Shown here one piece after another: positions 18,915 to 27,539 of a DNA stretch of 43,758 nucleotides. The DNA is taken from assembly GCA_011526585.1 (NCBI GenBank), contig WYBB01000013.1, positions 1-43,758 on the forward strand. Direction: 5' to 3'. How positions within the stretch are numbered: the first letter of the stretch is position 1; every line of letters begins with the position of its first letter. The position numbers and the translations under genes are program-made. The notes below the pieces were generated by a model. It was not told the origin of the DNA. It saw only the letters and a program-made list of their open reading frames with translations, and did no database searches. This stretch comes from Deltaproteobacteria bacterium (GTDB taxonomy: Bacteria > Myxococcota_A > UBA9042 > PHBI01).

Positions 18915-18923
18915 AGCGCATCA

Positions 18924-20246
18924 TCAAAGGAGCGGCGCTCCCTCGACCCCGACCTCGACGCGCTCGAGGCCGCGCGGGCTCCCGGGCACCAGCGCCACCC
19001 GCAGCATCGCCAGGTAGATCGTCGACGCGCCGAAGGCGCCGCGCCCGAACGCGAGGTTGGCGTAGACCTTGCCGCGCGCGCCCCAGGCCCGCACGAGCGG
19101 TCCGCCGCCGGAGGGCCGCACGAAGACGATGCTCTCGTCGAGCGCGAGCCCGCTGACGGTGTCGAAGATCGCGTACAGGTTGTCGTGCGCGTCGAACGCG
19201 AGCCCGTCGCCGAAGACGCCGACCGCGCTCGCGATGACCTCCTTGGGTCCGAAGCCCGCGTCACCGCCGAGTGGGATCCGGAAGAGTCCGGCGACGCTCG
19301 CCGTCAGCGCGACCGAGTCGTGCCCGCAGAAGAGCGCGGTGTTCTCGCTGGTCATCCACAGCGCGCCGTCCGGCCCGACGACCACCCCGTTGGGGCCGCC
19401 CTCGGTCGCCGGATCAAAGGCGATGCGCGCCAGGATCTCACCGCTCTGCGGGTGCACGGCGTAGACCTTGCCGGTACACGTATCCGACAGATAGACGGTG
19501 CCGTCCGGTCCGACCGCGACGTCGTTCGGCATCAGGAAGGCCTCGACCCCGTCGCGATCCGCCAGCCGCGACACGACCCCGCCGACCACCTTCATCACGG
19601 CCCTGTTCCCGCCGTCGGCCACGAAGAGCGCGCCGCCCTGATCGAAGGCCAGCCCGAGCGGGTTCACCAACGCCTCGCCGCGGGTCTCCAGCGCGCTCAC
19701 CGCGCCGTCGGCCCCGACCTCGAAGAGCCCCGCGCCCGCCCCGCCGTGCGCCATCACCAGGGTCCCGCCCGGCGAGAACGCGAGGTCCTCCGTCGAGCCG
19801 TCACTCCCCCGGGCCGCGATGAACGCTTCGACCGCGCCGAAGGGCGCGCTCTCGATCGACGCCGCCGGATCGACCACGACCTCGATCGCCGCCGCGCCGA
19901 GCTCACCGGTCGCCTCGACGCGGTTGGCGATCGGCAGCGCGCCGAGCGTCCACGAAAAACGCGCGACCCCGGCGCCGTCGGTCGTCACCCGCGCGGGCGT
20001 CACACCGCCGCCGCCGACGACCTCGAGATCGAAGCTCACGCCGACGGCCGCCGCGCCGTCGCTCCAGCGCGCCTCGAGCGCCACCTCGCCGAGCACCGTG
20101 CGCCCGGCCGCGCGCGCCGGCAGCTCTCCGAACGCGACCTCCAGCGTGCGCGCCTCACCGCCGCCGTCGTCACCGCACGCATGCAGCAGGAACAACGAGG
20201 TCAGAAACAGGATCGACGACGACGCGCTTTGCAGGTGACGGTTCAT
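18924..20246 (-). CDS. SMP-30/NHL-like beta-propeller lipoprotein
   Basis: The protein of 440 residues has a lipoprotein signal ending LLHAC. Residues about 35-130 look like a bacterial Ig-like (Big_1 type) domain (ARVTTDGAGVARFSWTLG). The rest is a beta-propeller with repeated GLAFDQGGALFVADGGN, DVAVGPDGTVYLSDT and GVVVGPDGALWMTSEN blades, as in SMP-30/gluconolactonase-like proteins. Catalytic metal ligands cannot be assigned, so an enzymatic role is uncertain. It is anchored on the cell surface or periplasmic face and is convergent with the peptidase gene. Confidence 0.8.
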   Translation of the reverse strand: MNRHLQSASSSILFLTSLFLLHACGDDGGGEARTLEVAFGELPARAAGRTVLGEVALEARWSDGAAAVGVSFDLEVVGGGGVTPARVTTDGAGVARFSWTLGALPIANRVEATGELGAAAIEVVVDPAASIESAPFGAVEAFIAARGSDGSTEDLAFSPGGTLVMAHGGAGAGLFEVGADGAVSALETRGEALVNPLGLAFDQGGALFVADGGNRAVMKVVGGVVSRLADRDGVEAFLMPNDVAVGPDGTVYLSDTCTGKVYAVHPQSGEILARIAFDPATEGGPNGVVVGPDGALWMTSENTALFCGHDSVALTASVAGLFRIPLGGDAGFGPKEVIASAVGVFGDGLAFDAHDNLYAIFDTVSGLALDESIVFVRPSGGGPLVRAWGARGKVYANLAFGRGAFGASTIYLAMLRVALVPGSPRGLERVEVGVEGAPLL

Positions 20247-20411
20247 GGCGCGGCAACCTCGCAGGAGCGTGCTCGATCGGCAAGCCCCACCCGCATCGCA
20301 CGCATCGGGCCCATCGGCCCACCCGAAGCTTGCATCCCGGCGCGGCCTCTGTTAGCAGGCCGCGCACTTCGGGCTGGTCCCCCAGCCCCGCGCCCACCCA
20401 CCGAGGAACCC

Positions 20412-20873
20412 ATGCGCCAGCTGCTCTTCGCCACCTTCGCCGCCTCGCTCGTGCTCGTCGCCTGCAAGCCCGATGACGACGACAACACCTCGCCGCCGCC
20501 CGCGCCGACCTGCACCTACGACGGCGTCGGCTACGACGAGGGCGACTCCTTCCCGGCGACCGACGGCTGCAACACCTGCTGGTGCGACGCCAGCGGCATG
20601 GTCGGCTGCACCAAGATCGGCTGCCCCGCGCCGAGCTGCGATCCGGACGTCGAGTACGGCCGCGAGTACGTCGGCGAGTCGCCCAGCGAGTGCGCGGTGA
20701 TCCGCTTCACCTGCCCCGAGAACACGACCTACTTCGCCAACGACTGCGGCTGCGGCTGCGAGCAGGCCGACACCTGCCCCGAGTACTTCAACTGCATGCC
20801 CGGCCCGCAGGTCGCCCCCTGCGACATCCCGACGCTCTCGACCGAGTGCCCGTACTCGGAATTCGCCTTCTGA
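20412..20873 (+). CDS. Cysteine-rich lipoprotein with a pacifastin/VWC-like module
   Basis: The ATG at 20412 is preceded by GAGGAA and opens a lipoprotein signal (MRQLLFATFAASLVLVAC). The mature 135 residues contain a module with CTYDGVGYDEGDSF, GCNTCWCD and GCTKIGC, the spacing seen in pacifastin protease inhibitors and small von Willebrand C modules. A second cysteine cluster follows (FTCPENTTYFANDCGCGCE, then TCPEYFNCMPG). Export and disulfide bonding are likely. Protease inhibition is a possibility from the module type, not shown. A long inverted repeat lies 22 bp after the stop. Confidence 0.75.
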   Translation: MRQLLFATFAASLVLVACKPDDDDNTSPPPAPTCTYDGVGYDEGDSFPATDGCNTCWCDASGMVGCTKIGCPAPSCDPDVEYGREYVGESPSECAVIRFTCPENTTYFANDCGCGCEQADTCPEYFNCMPGPQVAPCDIPTLSTECPYSEFAF

Positions 20874-20895
20874 AGAGAAACTGATTCGTATCTGT

Positions 20896-20959
20896 CTGAG
20901 GAACCCAGGAAGTGAGGAAGCCGGGAACTCCTGCCTTCCTCAGTTCCTGGGTTCCTCAG
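20896..20959. terminator. 25-bp inverted repeat between convergent genes
   Basis: The left arm, 20896-20920, begins CTGAGGAACCCAGGAA. It matches the reverse complement of the right arm, 20935-20959, at 24 of 25 positions around a 14-nt loop. It lies between a + gene ending at 20873 and a - gene ending at 21088, so a bidirectional terminator is the simplest reading. There is no clear T-run. It could also be a dispersed palindromic repeat of this genome. Confidence 0.6.
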
Positions 20960-21087
20960 AAGGCACTGACCTGCCTACGTTTCATCGCTGCGGGTCGCCC
21001 CAACAGGCGGTCCCCAACTGATCCGATCCCTCCCCTTCCCGCTCCTGCTCGCATGCGCTCGGGATGGGGAGGCAGGTCGGCCCGCCC

Positions 21088-21621
21088 CTACTGGATGCCG
21101 TGCTTCTTCGCGGCGTCCGGGCTCTGCTGCTTGAGCAGCTCGAAGTTCGCGAACTGCGTGAGCACGTTGGCCTGCGCGATCAGGTTGCCGACCTCGCGAT
21201 CCGCCTTGCGATAGTGCGACGCGATCGCCGCGTACTCGTCGAAGGTCTTGCTCTTCAAGCCCTGCATCGACGACGTCAGCTTCTGATCGAAGGTCGCCTT
21301 GTCCGCGGGCGACATCGCCTCGCGCTTCTTGCCGAGCTCGACGAGGCGCTTCTCGGCGTCGTCGAGGAGCGCCGTCAGCTTGGCCTTGGCGTCGGCCGGC
21401 TCCGGCTTGGGGCCGAGCTCGCGCACGATCGCGTCCATCGTATCCTTGTAGATCTGTCCGGCCGCATCGCCGAGGCCCGCTGGGGTATCCGCCTGCATTG
21501 CCTTGTCTCCTGCCGGGTCGTCCGACGTCGCCTCGCCCTTGCTGCCACAGCCGACCGGCGCCAGCGCCAACGCGCCCGCGACCAGCGCGGCGGCGAGCAT
21601 CTCACCACACCTCACGATCAT
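21088..21621 (-). CDS. Hypothetical lipoprotein, helical
   Basis: The 177-residue protein has a signal ending in the lipobox APVGC at about residue 25. The mature part is charged and mostly helical (AKLTALLDDAEKRLVELGKK, then FDQKLTSSMQGLKSK), with no cysteine after the lipobox and no recognised domain. AAAGGA precedes the ATG. It lies divergent from the following + strand lipoprotein gene. The function is unknown; a periplasmic role at the membrane is inferred. Confidence 0.75.
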   Translation of the reverse strand: MIVRCGEMLAAALVAGALALAPVGCGSKGEATSDDPAGDKAMQADTPAGLGDAAGQIYKDTMDAIVRELGPKPEPADAKAKLTALLDDAEKRLVELGKKREAMSPADKATFDQKLTSSMQGLKSKTFDEYAAIASHYRKADREVGNLIAQANVLTQFANFELLKQQSPDAAKKHGIQ

Positions 21622-21833
21622 CGTTCCTTTCTCCCTCGTCCATGGTCCGAGCGTCGGGCGACCTGCGCCCTCCTCGCCCCTACCCCAGCACGGCCGAGCT
21701 GTCGAACGCCGCTCCGCGCCGACGCCCTTCAGCGGACCACCATCCTGAGAGGGTTCGAACTTTCGGACGCGGCGCGCCGCGCCGCTGGGATAAGTTGCGC
21801 GCCGCGGGCCGCTACCAGGCGAACGCTGGGATC

Positions 21834-23159
21834 ATGATGCGAGACAAGACGCTGCACCTCTCTCTCCTCGCCTTCGTGGCTTGTGACGGCCCCTCGGCCT
21901 CGTCCGGCACGCCCGACGCGACCGCGACCGACGCCATCGGCGCAGGCCCCGACACCGCCCCGGGCGAGCCCGACACCACGCCGACGCCCCAGGAAGAGGT
22001 GACACCCACCCCCGAGTGCGTCGACGACGGCGGCTGCGCCGCCTTGTCTGATCGCCCGCTCTGCAACGTGGCCGCCGGCGTCTGCGAGGCGCTCCCGCCC
22101 GGCCACCTCATCGGCTACCGCGACGGTGCCGCGAGCTCGGTCACGCTCACGCGGATCTACCAGCCCAACAACGCGATCGAGTCGACCGACCTCGACTTCC
22201 ACCCCGACCGCGACGAGCTCTGGGTCGTCAACCGCCGCTTCGAGGTCGCCGGCCTGTGCAGCCAGAGCAACCCCGGCAGCGCGCGCTGCCGCTCGCTCGG
22301 CAGCACGACGACGATCATCTTCGCGCCCGGCACCGAGGCGCAATCGGTCAAGACCCTCGAGGACGAGAACTCCTGGCACTTCATGCGCCGCGCGCCGTCC
22401 CTGGCGATGGGCGCGCTCGACACCTTCGCCACCTGCGGCGAGGCGGCCACCGGCAACTTCGAGGACGACCCGGTCACCTACATCGGCCCGAGCCTCTGGT
22501 CGGCCGATCTCGAGATCTACGCGCAGCCCTCCGGCGGCAACGGCTCGCACCTCGACATGCTGCACGAGACGCCGTGGTGCATGGGGATCGCGCACGAGCG
22601 CGACAACGTCTACTGGCTCTTCAACGGCGACGCCGGCGCCATCGATCGCATCGACTTCCACGAGGACCACGGCCCCGGCGCCGACGACCACTCCGACGGC
22701 GAGGTGCACCGCTACCTCGAGGGCTTCGTCACGCGCGTGCCCAACGTGCCGAGCCACATGGTCTTCAACCCCGACGACAGCTTCCTCTACATCGTCGACA
22801 CCGGCTCGACGCGCGTCATCCGCATGGACACGACCAGCGGCCGCCGCGGCGGGGCGCTCTCGCCGATCTGGGAACCGCTCGCCAGGAGCGGCACCATGGT
22901 CGACGTCTTCGCCGAGGAGGTCGTCGCGCCCGGCACGCTGACCGAGCCGAGCGGCCTCGCGCTGCACGAAGGCGTGCTCTACGTCTCCGACCACGCGACG
23001 AGCGAGCTCTTCGCCTTCGATCTCGCCGGCAACCTCCTGCGCAAGCTCGCGACCGGCCTGCCCGAGGGCACGCTCGCCGGGATCGCCGTCGGCCCCGACG
23101 ACCGCCTCTACCTCGTCGACATGCTGCAGGGCGGCGTCTACCGCATCGACCCGCGCTGA
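21834..23159 (+). CDS. Beta-propeller lipoprotein
   Basis: The protein of about 441 residues starts MMRDKTLHLSLLAFVAC, a lipoprotein signal with the acylated cysteine at residue 17 (the ATG at 21837 is also possible). A Pro/Thr/Asp-rich linker follows, then a small cysteine motif (CVDDGGCAALSDRPLCN) and a propeller with blades such as TDLDFHPDRDELWVVNRRF, HMVFNPDDSFLYIVDTGS and GIAVGPDDRLYLVDMLQGG. It is similar in type, though not obviously in sequence, to the SMP-30/NHL-like protein at 18924-20246. The next gene starts 3 bp after its stop, so the two are probably co-transcribed. Confidence 0.78.
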   Translation: MMRDKTLHLSLLAFVACDGPSASSGTPDATATDAIGAGPDTAPGEPDTTPTPQEEVTPTPECVDDGGCAALSDRPLCNVAAGVCEALPPGHLIGYRDGAASSVTLTRIYQPNNAIESTDLDFHPDRDELWVVNRRFEVAGLCSQSNPGSARCRSLGSTTTIIFAPGTEAQSVKTLEDENSWHFMRRAPSLAMGALDTFATCGEAATGNFEDDPVTYIGPSLWSADLEIYAQPSGGNGSHLDMLHETPWCMGIAHERDNVYWLFNGDAGAIDRIDFHEDHGPGADDHSDGEVHRYLEGFVTRVPNVPSHMVFNPDDSFLYIVDTGSTRVIRMDTTSGRRGGALSPIWEPLARSGTMVDVFAEEVVAPGTLTEPSGLALHEGVLYVSDHATSELFAFDLAGNLLRKLATGLPEGTLAGIAVGPDDRLYLVDMLQGGVYRIDPR

Positions 23160-23162
23160 GCC

Positions 23163-24251
23163 ATGCGGCGCGGCGCCCCATGCGCGGCCACGACGCTGTT
23201 CGCGCTCGCGCTCGGCGCCGACCTGGCGCGCGCGCACAACGGCTACGGGATCGCGCCGATCTACAGCGAGCCCTTCGGCCTCATCGTCAGCGACGGCCTG
23301 ACGCCGATCGTGCTGCGCTGGACCGCGCGCGAGGCGCACCCCGAGCAGTGGTATCGCATCAAGGCGCAACAGAGCGACTTCCCGCCGACCCCCTCGCCGC
23401 CCTCGCGCATGAGGCTCGGCCAGGAGCTCACGCGCCTGCCCGCCGAGCACCTCGAGTACGCGGTCACCGTCGACCCGAGCGCGCTGCCGACCGGCGCCTG
23501 GCGCCTCTACGCCGAGTTCGACGAGCCGCCGAGCTGCGTCGAGCTCGAGCAGGTGCCGGCGCTCTTCGTCGTGCGCAGGGACGGCGACCCGCCGCCCTTC
23601 GGCGTCATCGTCGGCGAACCGCTCCTCGACTCGCCGATCGTCGACGAGCGCGCGACGATCGCGATCGAGGCGATCTCCGCCGAGCCGCTGAGCGTGACCA
23701 TCGAGGCCGGCGAGATCGTGCGCGACCCGGACTTCCCGCCGCTGACCCTGTGCGTGGAGTTCACCTGGAGCGAGACGCTCGAGGTCGTGCGCGACGTGCC
23801 GCTCGTCGCCGATGATATTGCCGGTCCCGACCGCTGGCGCGCCGAGCTCGACTGGGACACGCGCGCGGTGCCCGACGGCGCCTACCTCCTGCGCGTCACC
23901 GCGCGGCAGGACAGCGGCGCGACGCAGACGATCTGGGCCAGGCGCTGGATCAACGTCGAGCACGCCGTCGTCGCCGACCCCGGCCCCGAAGCCGGACCCG
24001 AAGCCGTCGAGCCCGACCCGAGCGAGCCCGATGCGAGCGCGCCCGATCCGAGCGAAGGCGCGGTCGAGGTCGAGTCGATCGACGCGCGCGACGGCTCGAA
24101 CGACGACACCGGCTGCGGGGCGGGCGCCGGGGTCGGACCGCTCGCCCTCGTCGCTATCGCAGCTGCGCTTGCAGGAAGTCGACGACGCGCTCGAACGGGT
24201 CGAAGCCGAAGGCCTGGCCGATCGGCAGCCGCAGGTTCGAGTTCGCGTTGA
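23163..24251 (+). CDS. Secreted protein with MYXO-CTERM-like sorting tail
   Basis: The 362-residue protein has a signal peptide, likely cleaved before HNGYG, and about 250 beta-rich residues of unknown fold. A Pro/Glu/Asp linker (around DPSEPDASAPDPSE) leads to a tail with the GC motif (DTGCGAGAG), a hydrophobic stretch (PLALVAIAAALA) and an Arg cluster (SRRRAR). That arrangement matches the MYXO-CTERM signal for surface sorting in Myxococcota. The last 98 bp overlap the convergent ATP-grasp gene; the frame runs 20 or so residues past the Arg cluster, longer than usual. Confidence 0.75.
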   Translation: MRRGAPCAATTLFALALGADLARAHNGYGIAPIYSEPFGLIVSDGLTPIVLRWTAREAHPEQWYRIKAQQSDFPPTPSPPSRMRLGQELTRLPAEHLEYAVTVDPSALPTGAWRLYAEFDEPPSCVELEQVPALFVVRRDGDPPPFGVIVGEPLLDSPIVDERATIAIEAISAEPLSVTIEAGEIVRDPDFPPLTLCVEFTWSETLEVVRDVPLVADDIAGPDRWRAELDWDTRAVPDGAYLLRVTARQDSGATQTIWARRWINVEHAVVADPGPEAGPEAVEPDPSEPDASAPDPSEGAVEVESIDARDGSNDDTGCGAGAGVGPLALVAIAAALAGSRRRARTGRSRRPGRSAAAGSSSR

Positions 24252-25089
24252 CGTCGTAGTAGACCGGGCCGGCCGGGGTCTCGATGCACTCGATGCCGCA
24301 GACGTCGAGGCCGCCCTCGCGCGCGATGAGGCGGGCCCCCGCGACCGCGGCGTCGCTCACCTCGGGGTACGGGTGGAACTCGACCGGCGGCGCCGGCGCG
24401 AGATCGACCTGGCACTCGCCTTCGCCGTCCTCGGGGTTGCAGACCTCGGACGGGCAGAGGTTGAAGCGGCCGTGCGAGACGACGCGCATCGCGTAGAGGA
24501 GCTCGCCGCCGAGGAGCTCCATGCGCACGATCCCCCGATTACGATCGTAGGGAATGAGCTCCTGGAGGAGCAGCAGGTGATCGGGCTGCCACAGATCGGG
24601 CTGCAATCGCAGGATCGTCTCGACCTCGTCGACGCTCTCGACGAGGAACATGCGCGCGCCGCTGCCACCCTGCTCCGGCTTGAGCAGCGCCGGGAACGGG
24701 AAGCCGCCCGCCACCTCGCGTAACACATCGATATCATTGAACGCGATCGTGAGCGGCCCGGCGAGCCCGAGGCGCCGCAGCATCGCCGCCTGGGTCGTCT
24801 TGCTGAGCTCGAGCAGGAACGGACGCGAGCCGTTGAGCACGCGCGCGCCCGACTCCTCGAGCGCCCGGATCAGCGCCAGCCCGAGCGGCACCGCACGCAC
24901 GTTGCCGCGCACGTAGGCCGAGGGGCTCGCCTGGTTGAAGTACAGACGCGCCGCCGGCAAGCGGTCGACCGCGAAGGCGTTCTTCTTGAGGTCGAAGGCC
25001 TGCCAGCTCAGCCCGCGGCGATCGAGCGCGGAAAAGAGCGGCTTCTGCCACTCGGGGTGCTCGTGGATGATGACGAGATCGAGGCTCAT
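24154..25089 (-). CDS. ATP-grasp family ligase (RimK/glutathione synthetase-like)
   Basis: The protein of about 311 residues has an N-terminal Rossmann-like part (LDLVIIHEHPEWQKPLFSAL), then an ATP-grasp fold: the lysine-bearing FPALLKPEQGGSGARMF strand-loop, LLLQELIPYD, and the metal-binding end GIECIETPAGPVYYDVNANSN. Enzymes of this class ligate a carboxylate to an amine through an acyl phosphate. The substrate is not evident. The start at 25089 fits the family N-terminus; a 12-residue upstream extension is unlikely. It overlaps the MYXO-CTERM gene tail to tail and is divergent from the CRISPR-cas operon. Confidence 0.82.
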   Translation of the reverse strand: MSLDLVIIHEHPEWQKPLFSALDRRGLSWQAFDLKKNAFAVDRLPAARLYFNQASPSAYVRGNVRAVPLGLALIRALEESGARVLNGSRPFLLELSKTTQAAMLRRLGLAGPLTIAFNDIDVLREVAGGFPFPALLKPEQGGSGARMFLVESVDEVETILRLQPDLWQPDHLLLLQELIPYDRNRGIVRMELLGGELLYAMRVVSHGRFNLCPSEVCNPEDGEGECQVDLAPAPPVEFHPYPEVSDAAVAGARLIAREGGLDVCGIECIETPAGPVYYDVNANSNLRLPIGQAFGFDPFERVVDFLQAQLR

Positions 25090-25486
25090 GCCCGAGCCTT
25101 CACCACGCGTGCGTGCGATCGTCAACAGCGAGCGCGTCGGGTGACCCTATCTAATGACCGACCGCCCGGCAGATCGACATGACGCCCAACATGAAACCGA
25201 TGTCTGCCCCACAGTCGGAAAAGCGTCCTTCGATGACTTGACGGGCGGACGAACCACCGCGAGCATCACGGTCTCGTTTCAGGTCATCCGAGCCTCGCCC
25301 CAGGTGGCCCGAGGTTTGGAACGCGATCGATGAAAACGCGGACACCATCTCACGCCACTAAAGCTCGGCGCGCTCGGATGCGAGACTCGACTCAGAGCGC
25401 CCTCGATTGCAGTCGATGCGGTACCACGTAGGATGGTCACCCTGCGGACGACCAGCATCCCCATCCAACCTCGACGAGGACAACGC
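25090..25486. other. Intergenic region upstream of the CRISPR-cas operon
   Basis: This 397-bp region separates the ATP-grasp gene and cas10, which are divergent. It is visibly less GC-biased than the genes around it and holds no convincing coding frame or RNA. It should contain promoters for both directions. One weak promoter candidate for cas10 is listed separately. Confidence 0.6.
25407..25434 (+). promoter_or_regulatory. Weak candidate promoter for the type III-D operon
   Basis: TTGCAG (3 of 6 to the -35 consensus) and TAGGAT (4 of 6 to the -10 consensus) are spaced by 16 bp, placing a start about 45 bp before the cas10 ATG. The match is modest and could be chance. Confidence 0.2.
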
Positions 25487-26875
25487 ATGCCTTGGTACTA
25501 TCGCGCCGAAGTGAAAGGCATTCAGAGATGGATCATGATGACCTCGAAGCTGCGAGACCTCAAGGGTGGCAGCATGGTGATCGAGCAGATCCCCGACGCC
25601 GCAAGAGCTCTGGTCGCCCAGGGAGGGACCACCTTCGAGACCCTGCAGTGCGCCGCCGGCGCGGTCTCGTTCAAGTTTGACGATCGCTCCGCGCTCGAGG
25701 CCTTCGCCGCAGAATGGCCGATGCGCATCGCCGAGATCGCCCCCGGTCTGCAGGTCGTGCACGCCTGGACCGACCGTGAGGACTTCGATCGCGTCCTGGC
25801 GTCCGACCTGCGAGCCCGGCGCAACATGCCATCCATCGAGCTTCCGGAAGCAGGCCCTTGGCTCGCGCGATCGGGACGCTCTGGTCTTCCTGCGCTCGCG
25901 CCCGATCGCGCTCAATCCCGCGCGGGCTGGCTGCACGAGGACGCCGCCCTACGGAGGAAGGCCACGACCCTCCGGGAAGCCAACGATCGCTTCAGGGAGT
26001 TCGGCGCCTTGGCCGAGACCGGTGAGGGTCTGATCGCCTTCGTACACATCGACGGCACAGGCATCGGGAGGGTCTTCACTCGCTGCCCGCCGGGCGAGCG
26101 CTCACAACTCTCGAGGGCGCTCAGCCAGGCCGCAGAGGATGCACTCCGGCAGGCGACGAACCATTTCGGCCTGGGTACACGCCTTCCGCTCCAGGTGATC
26201 GTCGCCGGCGGCGACGATGTCACCTTCGTGTGCGCTGCAGACATCGCGCTCGATCTCGTCGAGCGATGGCTTCATGCGTTCGAGGTGAACACCTCCCGAC
26301 TCATCGGCCCTCCCGGTCTGCGAGCCGGTGCAGGCATCGCCATCGCTTCGCGTCGATATCCCTTTCGACGCTCCTATCAACTCGCCGAGGACCTCTGCAA
26401 GCGCGCGAAGAAGCTGGCCAAGACCTCCGACCACCAGCCCATCGATAGTGTGCTCTCACTCCAACGAGTCACCACCTCGACATCTGACCTGACCGTCGAC
26501 ACCGGAGTCTGGCGACTCGACCGCGACGCGCTCGCGAACACGCCCACTCCCATCCCGACACTTGCCCAACTTCGCGCGCTCAAGCAGGCCGTACTGCGGC
26601 AGCCGCGCGGCGGCCTCCGCGGCTGGCTGACCGCTTTCGAGTCCGCGCCCAGACCTGCCGACGGCACGCGGCGTACCGTCCCCGAAACGGCGAGCCGCCT
26701 GTGGCGTCGGCTCGAGGAAGTCAACCGGGGCTTCAAGGCCGTCGAGACCGCACTGAGCGCCACTGGCGCGGACCCCGCGACCGGCCTCGGGCCGGCCCTC
26801 GAGTCGGACTGCTACTGGTCGCCGATCCGCGACGCACTGACCCTCGTCAATGTCGATCGCCGCAAGGAGCCTTGA
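25487..26875 (+). CDS. cas10: Cas10 of type III-D, without HD domain
   Basis: This is the large subunit of the CRISPR effector, about 462 residues. The N-terminus begins directly with the first palm (EVKGIQRWIMMTSKLRDLKG, residues 8-27). There is no N-terminal HD nuclease domain. The second palm has FVHIDGTGIGRVF and the cyclase motif GGDD at residues 241-244. An intact GGDD predicts cyclic oligoadenylate synthesis on target RNA binding. The usual cysteine zinc knuckle between the palms is absent; residues 126-147 are Arg/Gly/Ser-rich instead. HD-less Cas10 is typical of III-D. The ATG at 25487 is preceded by GAGGA; an upstream in-frame start at 25433 is unlikely. The next gene starts after 1 bp. 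Confidence 0.88.
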   Translation: MPWYYRAEVKGIQRWIMMTSKLRDLKGGSMVIEQIPDAARALVAQGGTTFETLQCAAGAVSFKFDDRSALEAFAAEWPMRIAEIAPGLQVVHAWTDREDFDRVLASDLRARRNMPSIELPEAGPWLARSGRSGLPALAPDRAQSRAGWLHEDAALRRKATTLREANDRFREFGALAETGEGLIAFVHIDGTGIGRVFTRCPPGERSQLSRALSQAAEDALRQATNHFGLGTRLPLQVIVAGGDDVTFVCAADIALDLVERWLHAFEVNTSRLIGPPGLRAGAGIAIASRRYPFRRSYQLAEDLCKRAKKLAKTSDHQPIDSVLSLQRVTTSTSDLTVDTGVWRLDRDALANTPTPIPTLAQLRALKQAVLRQPRGGLRGWLTAFESAPRPADGTRRTVPETASRLWRRLEEVNRGFKAVETALSATGADPATGLGPALESDCYWSPIRDALTLVNVDRRKEP

Positions 26876-26876
26876 C

Positions 26877-27539
26877 GTGTCCACCCATCACCTGGTCTTC
26901 GACATCCACACCTACTGGCATGCGGGTTCGGGTCGGGGACGCGATGCCGTCCTCGACGCCGAAGTGATCCGCGACTCCGACGGCCTGCCCTACCTGCCCG
27001 GAAAGACGATCAAGGGCCTCCTCAAGAAAGCCATGATGACCTCGCTCCTCGCGCGCGGCGAATCGACGGCGCTCGTCCACGAGCTGCTCGGGTCGGACGT
27101 TCCCGGAACCGCAGATGCGGCCAACGGCGATGAGCAGACCTCCAAGCTGGAGGAGGGCCGCTTCAGTACGTCGCCCGGCTGCCTCTGGATCGGCTCGGCC
27201 ACGCTGCCTCCGACATGGGCCCAATGGCTTCGCACCGCGCCGGACCGGACGAACGCACAAGATGTTCTCGCCGCGCTCTTTCGGACCGTCGCATCGACCG
27301 CCATCGACGGTGAAGGTGTTGCACGCGAGCACACGTTGCGGGTGAGCGAGGTCACGGTGCCCATGACCCTGCGCGCACAGATCACCAACACCGCCCCCAC
27401 GGATCGTTGGCCCGCCGATCGGTGGCTCCCACTCGTGCGCAATGCCCTGCCACACCTTCGCTCGCTCGGCGTGCGCCGCCGCCGCGGCTACGGCCGGGTC
27501 ACGGTGACACTCGAAGCGCCCCCGAAGGAGGTGCGGTGA
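26877..27539 (+). CDS. Cas7 (Csm3-like RAMP) subunit of the III-D effector
   Basis: The 220-residue single-domain RAMP protein starts with GTG 8 bp after AAGGAG. It has the Csm3-type segment YLPGKTIKGLLKKAMM, preceded by the loop AGSGRGRDAVLD, whose Asp23 and Asp27 are candidates for the RNA-cleaving aspartate of Csm3. The glycine-rich loop RRRRGYGRVTV lies at the C-terminus. It should bind crRNA and cut the target RNA as backbone. In III-Dv complexes the matching Cas7 is fused to Cas5-Cas11; here it is a separate gene whose stop overlaps the start of the Csx10 gene (TGATG). Confidence 0.82.
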   Translation: MSTHHLVFDIHTYWHAGSGRGRDAVLDAEVIRDSDGLPYLPGKTIKGLLKKAMMTSLLARGESTALVHELLGSDVPGTADAANGDEQTSKLEEGRFSTSPGCLWIGSATLPPTWAQWLRTAPDRTNAQDVLAALFRTVASTAIDGEGVAREHTLRVSEVTVPMTLRAQITNTAPTDRWPADRWLPLVRNALPHLRSLGVRRRRGYGRVTVTLEAPPKEVR

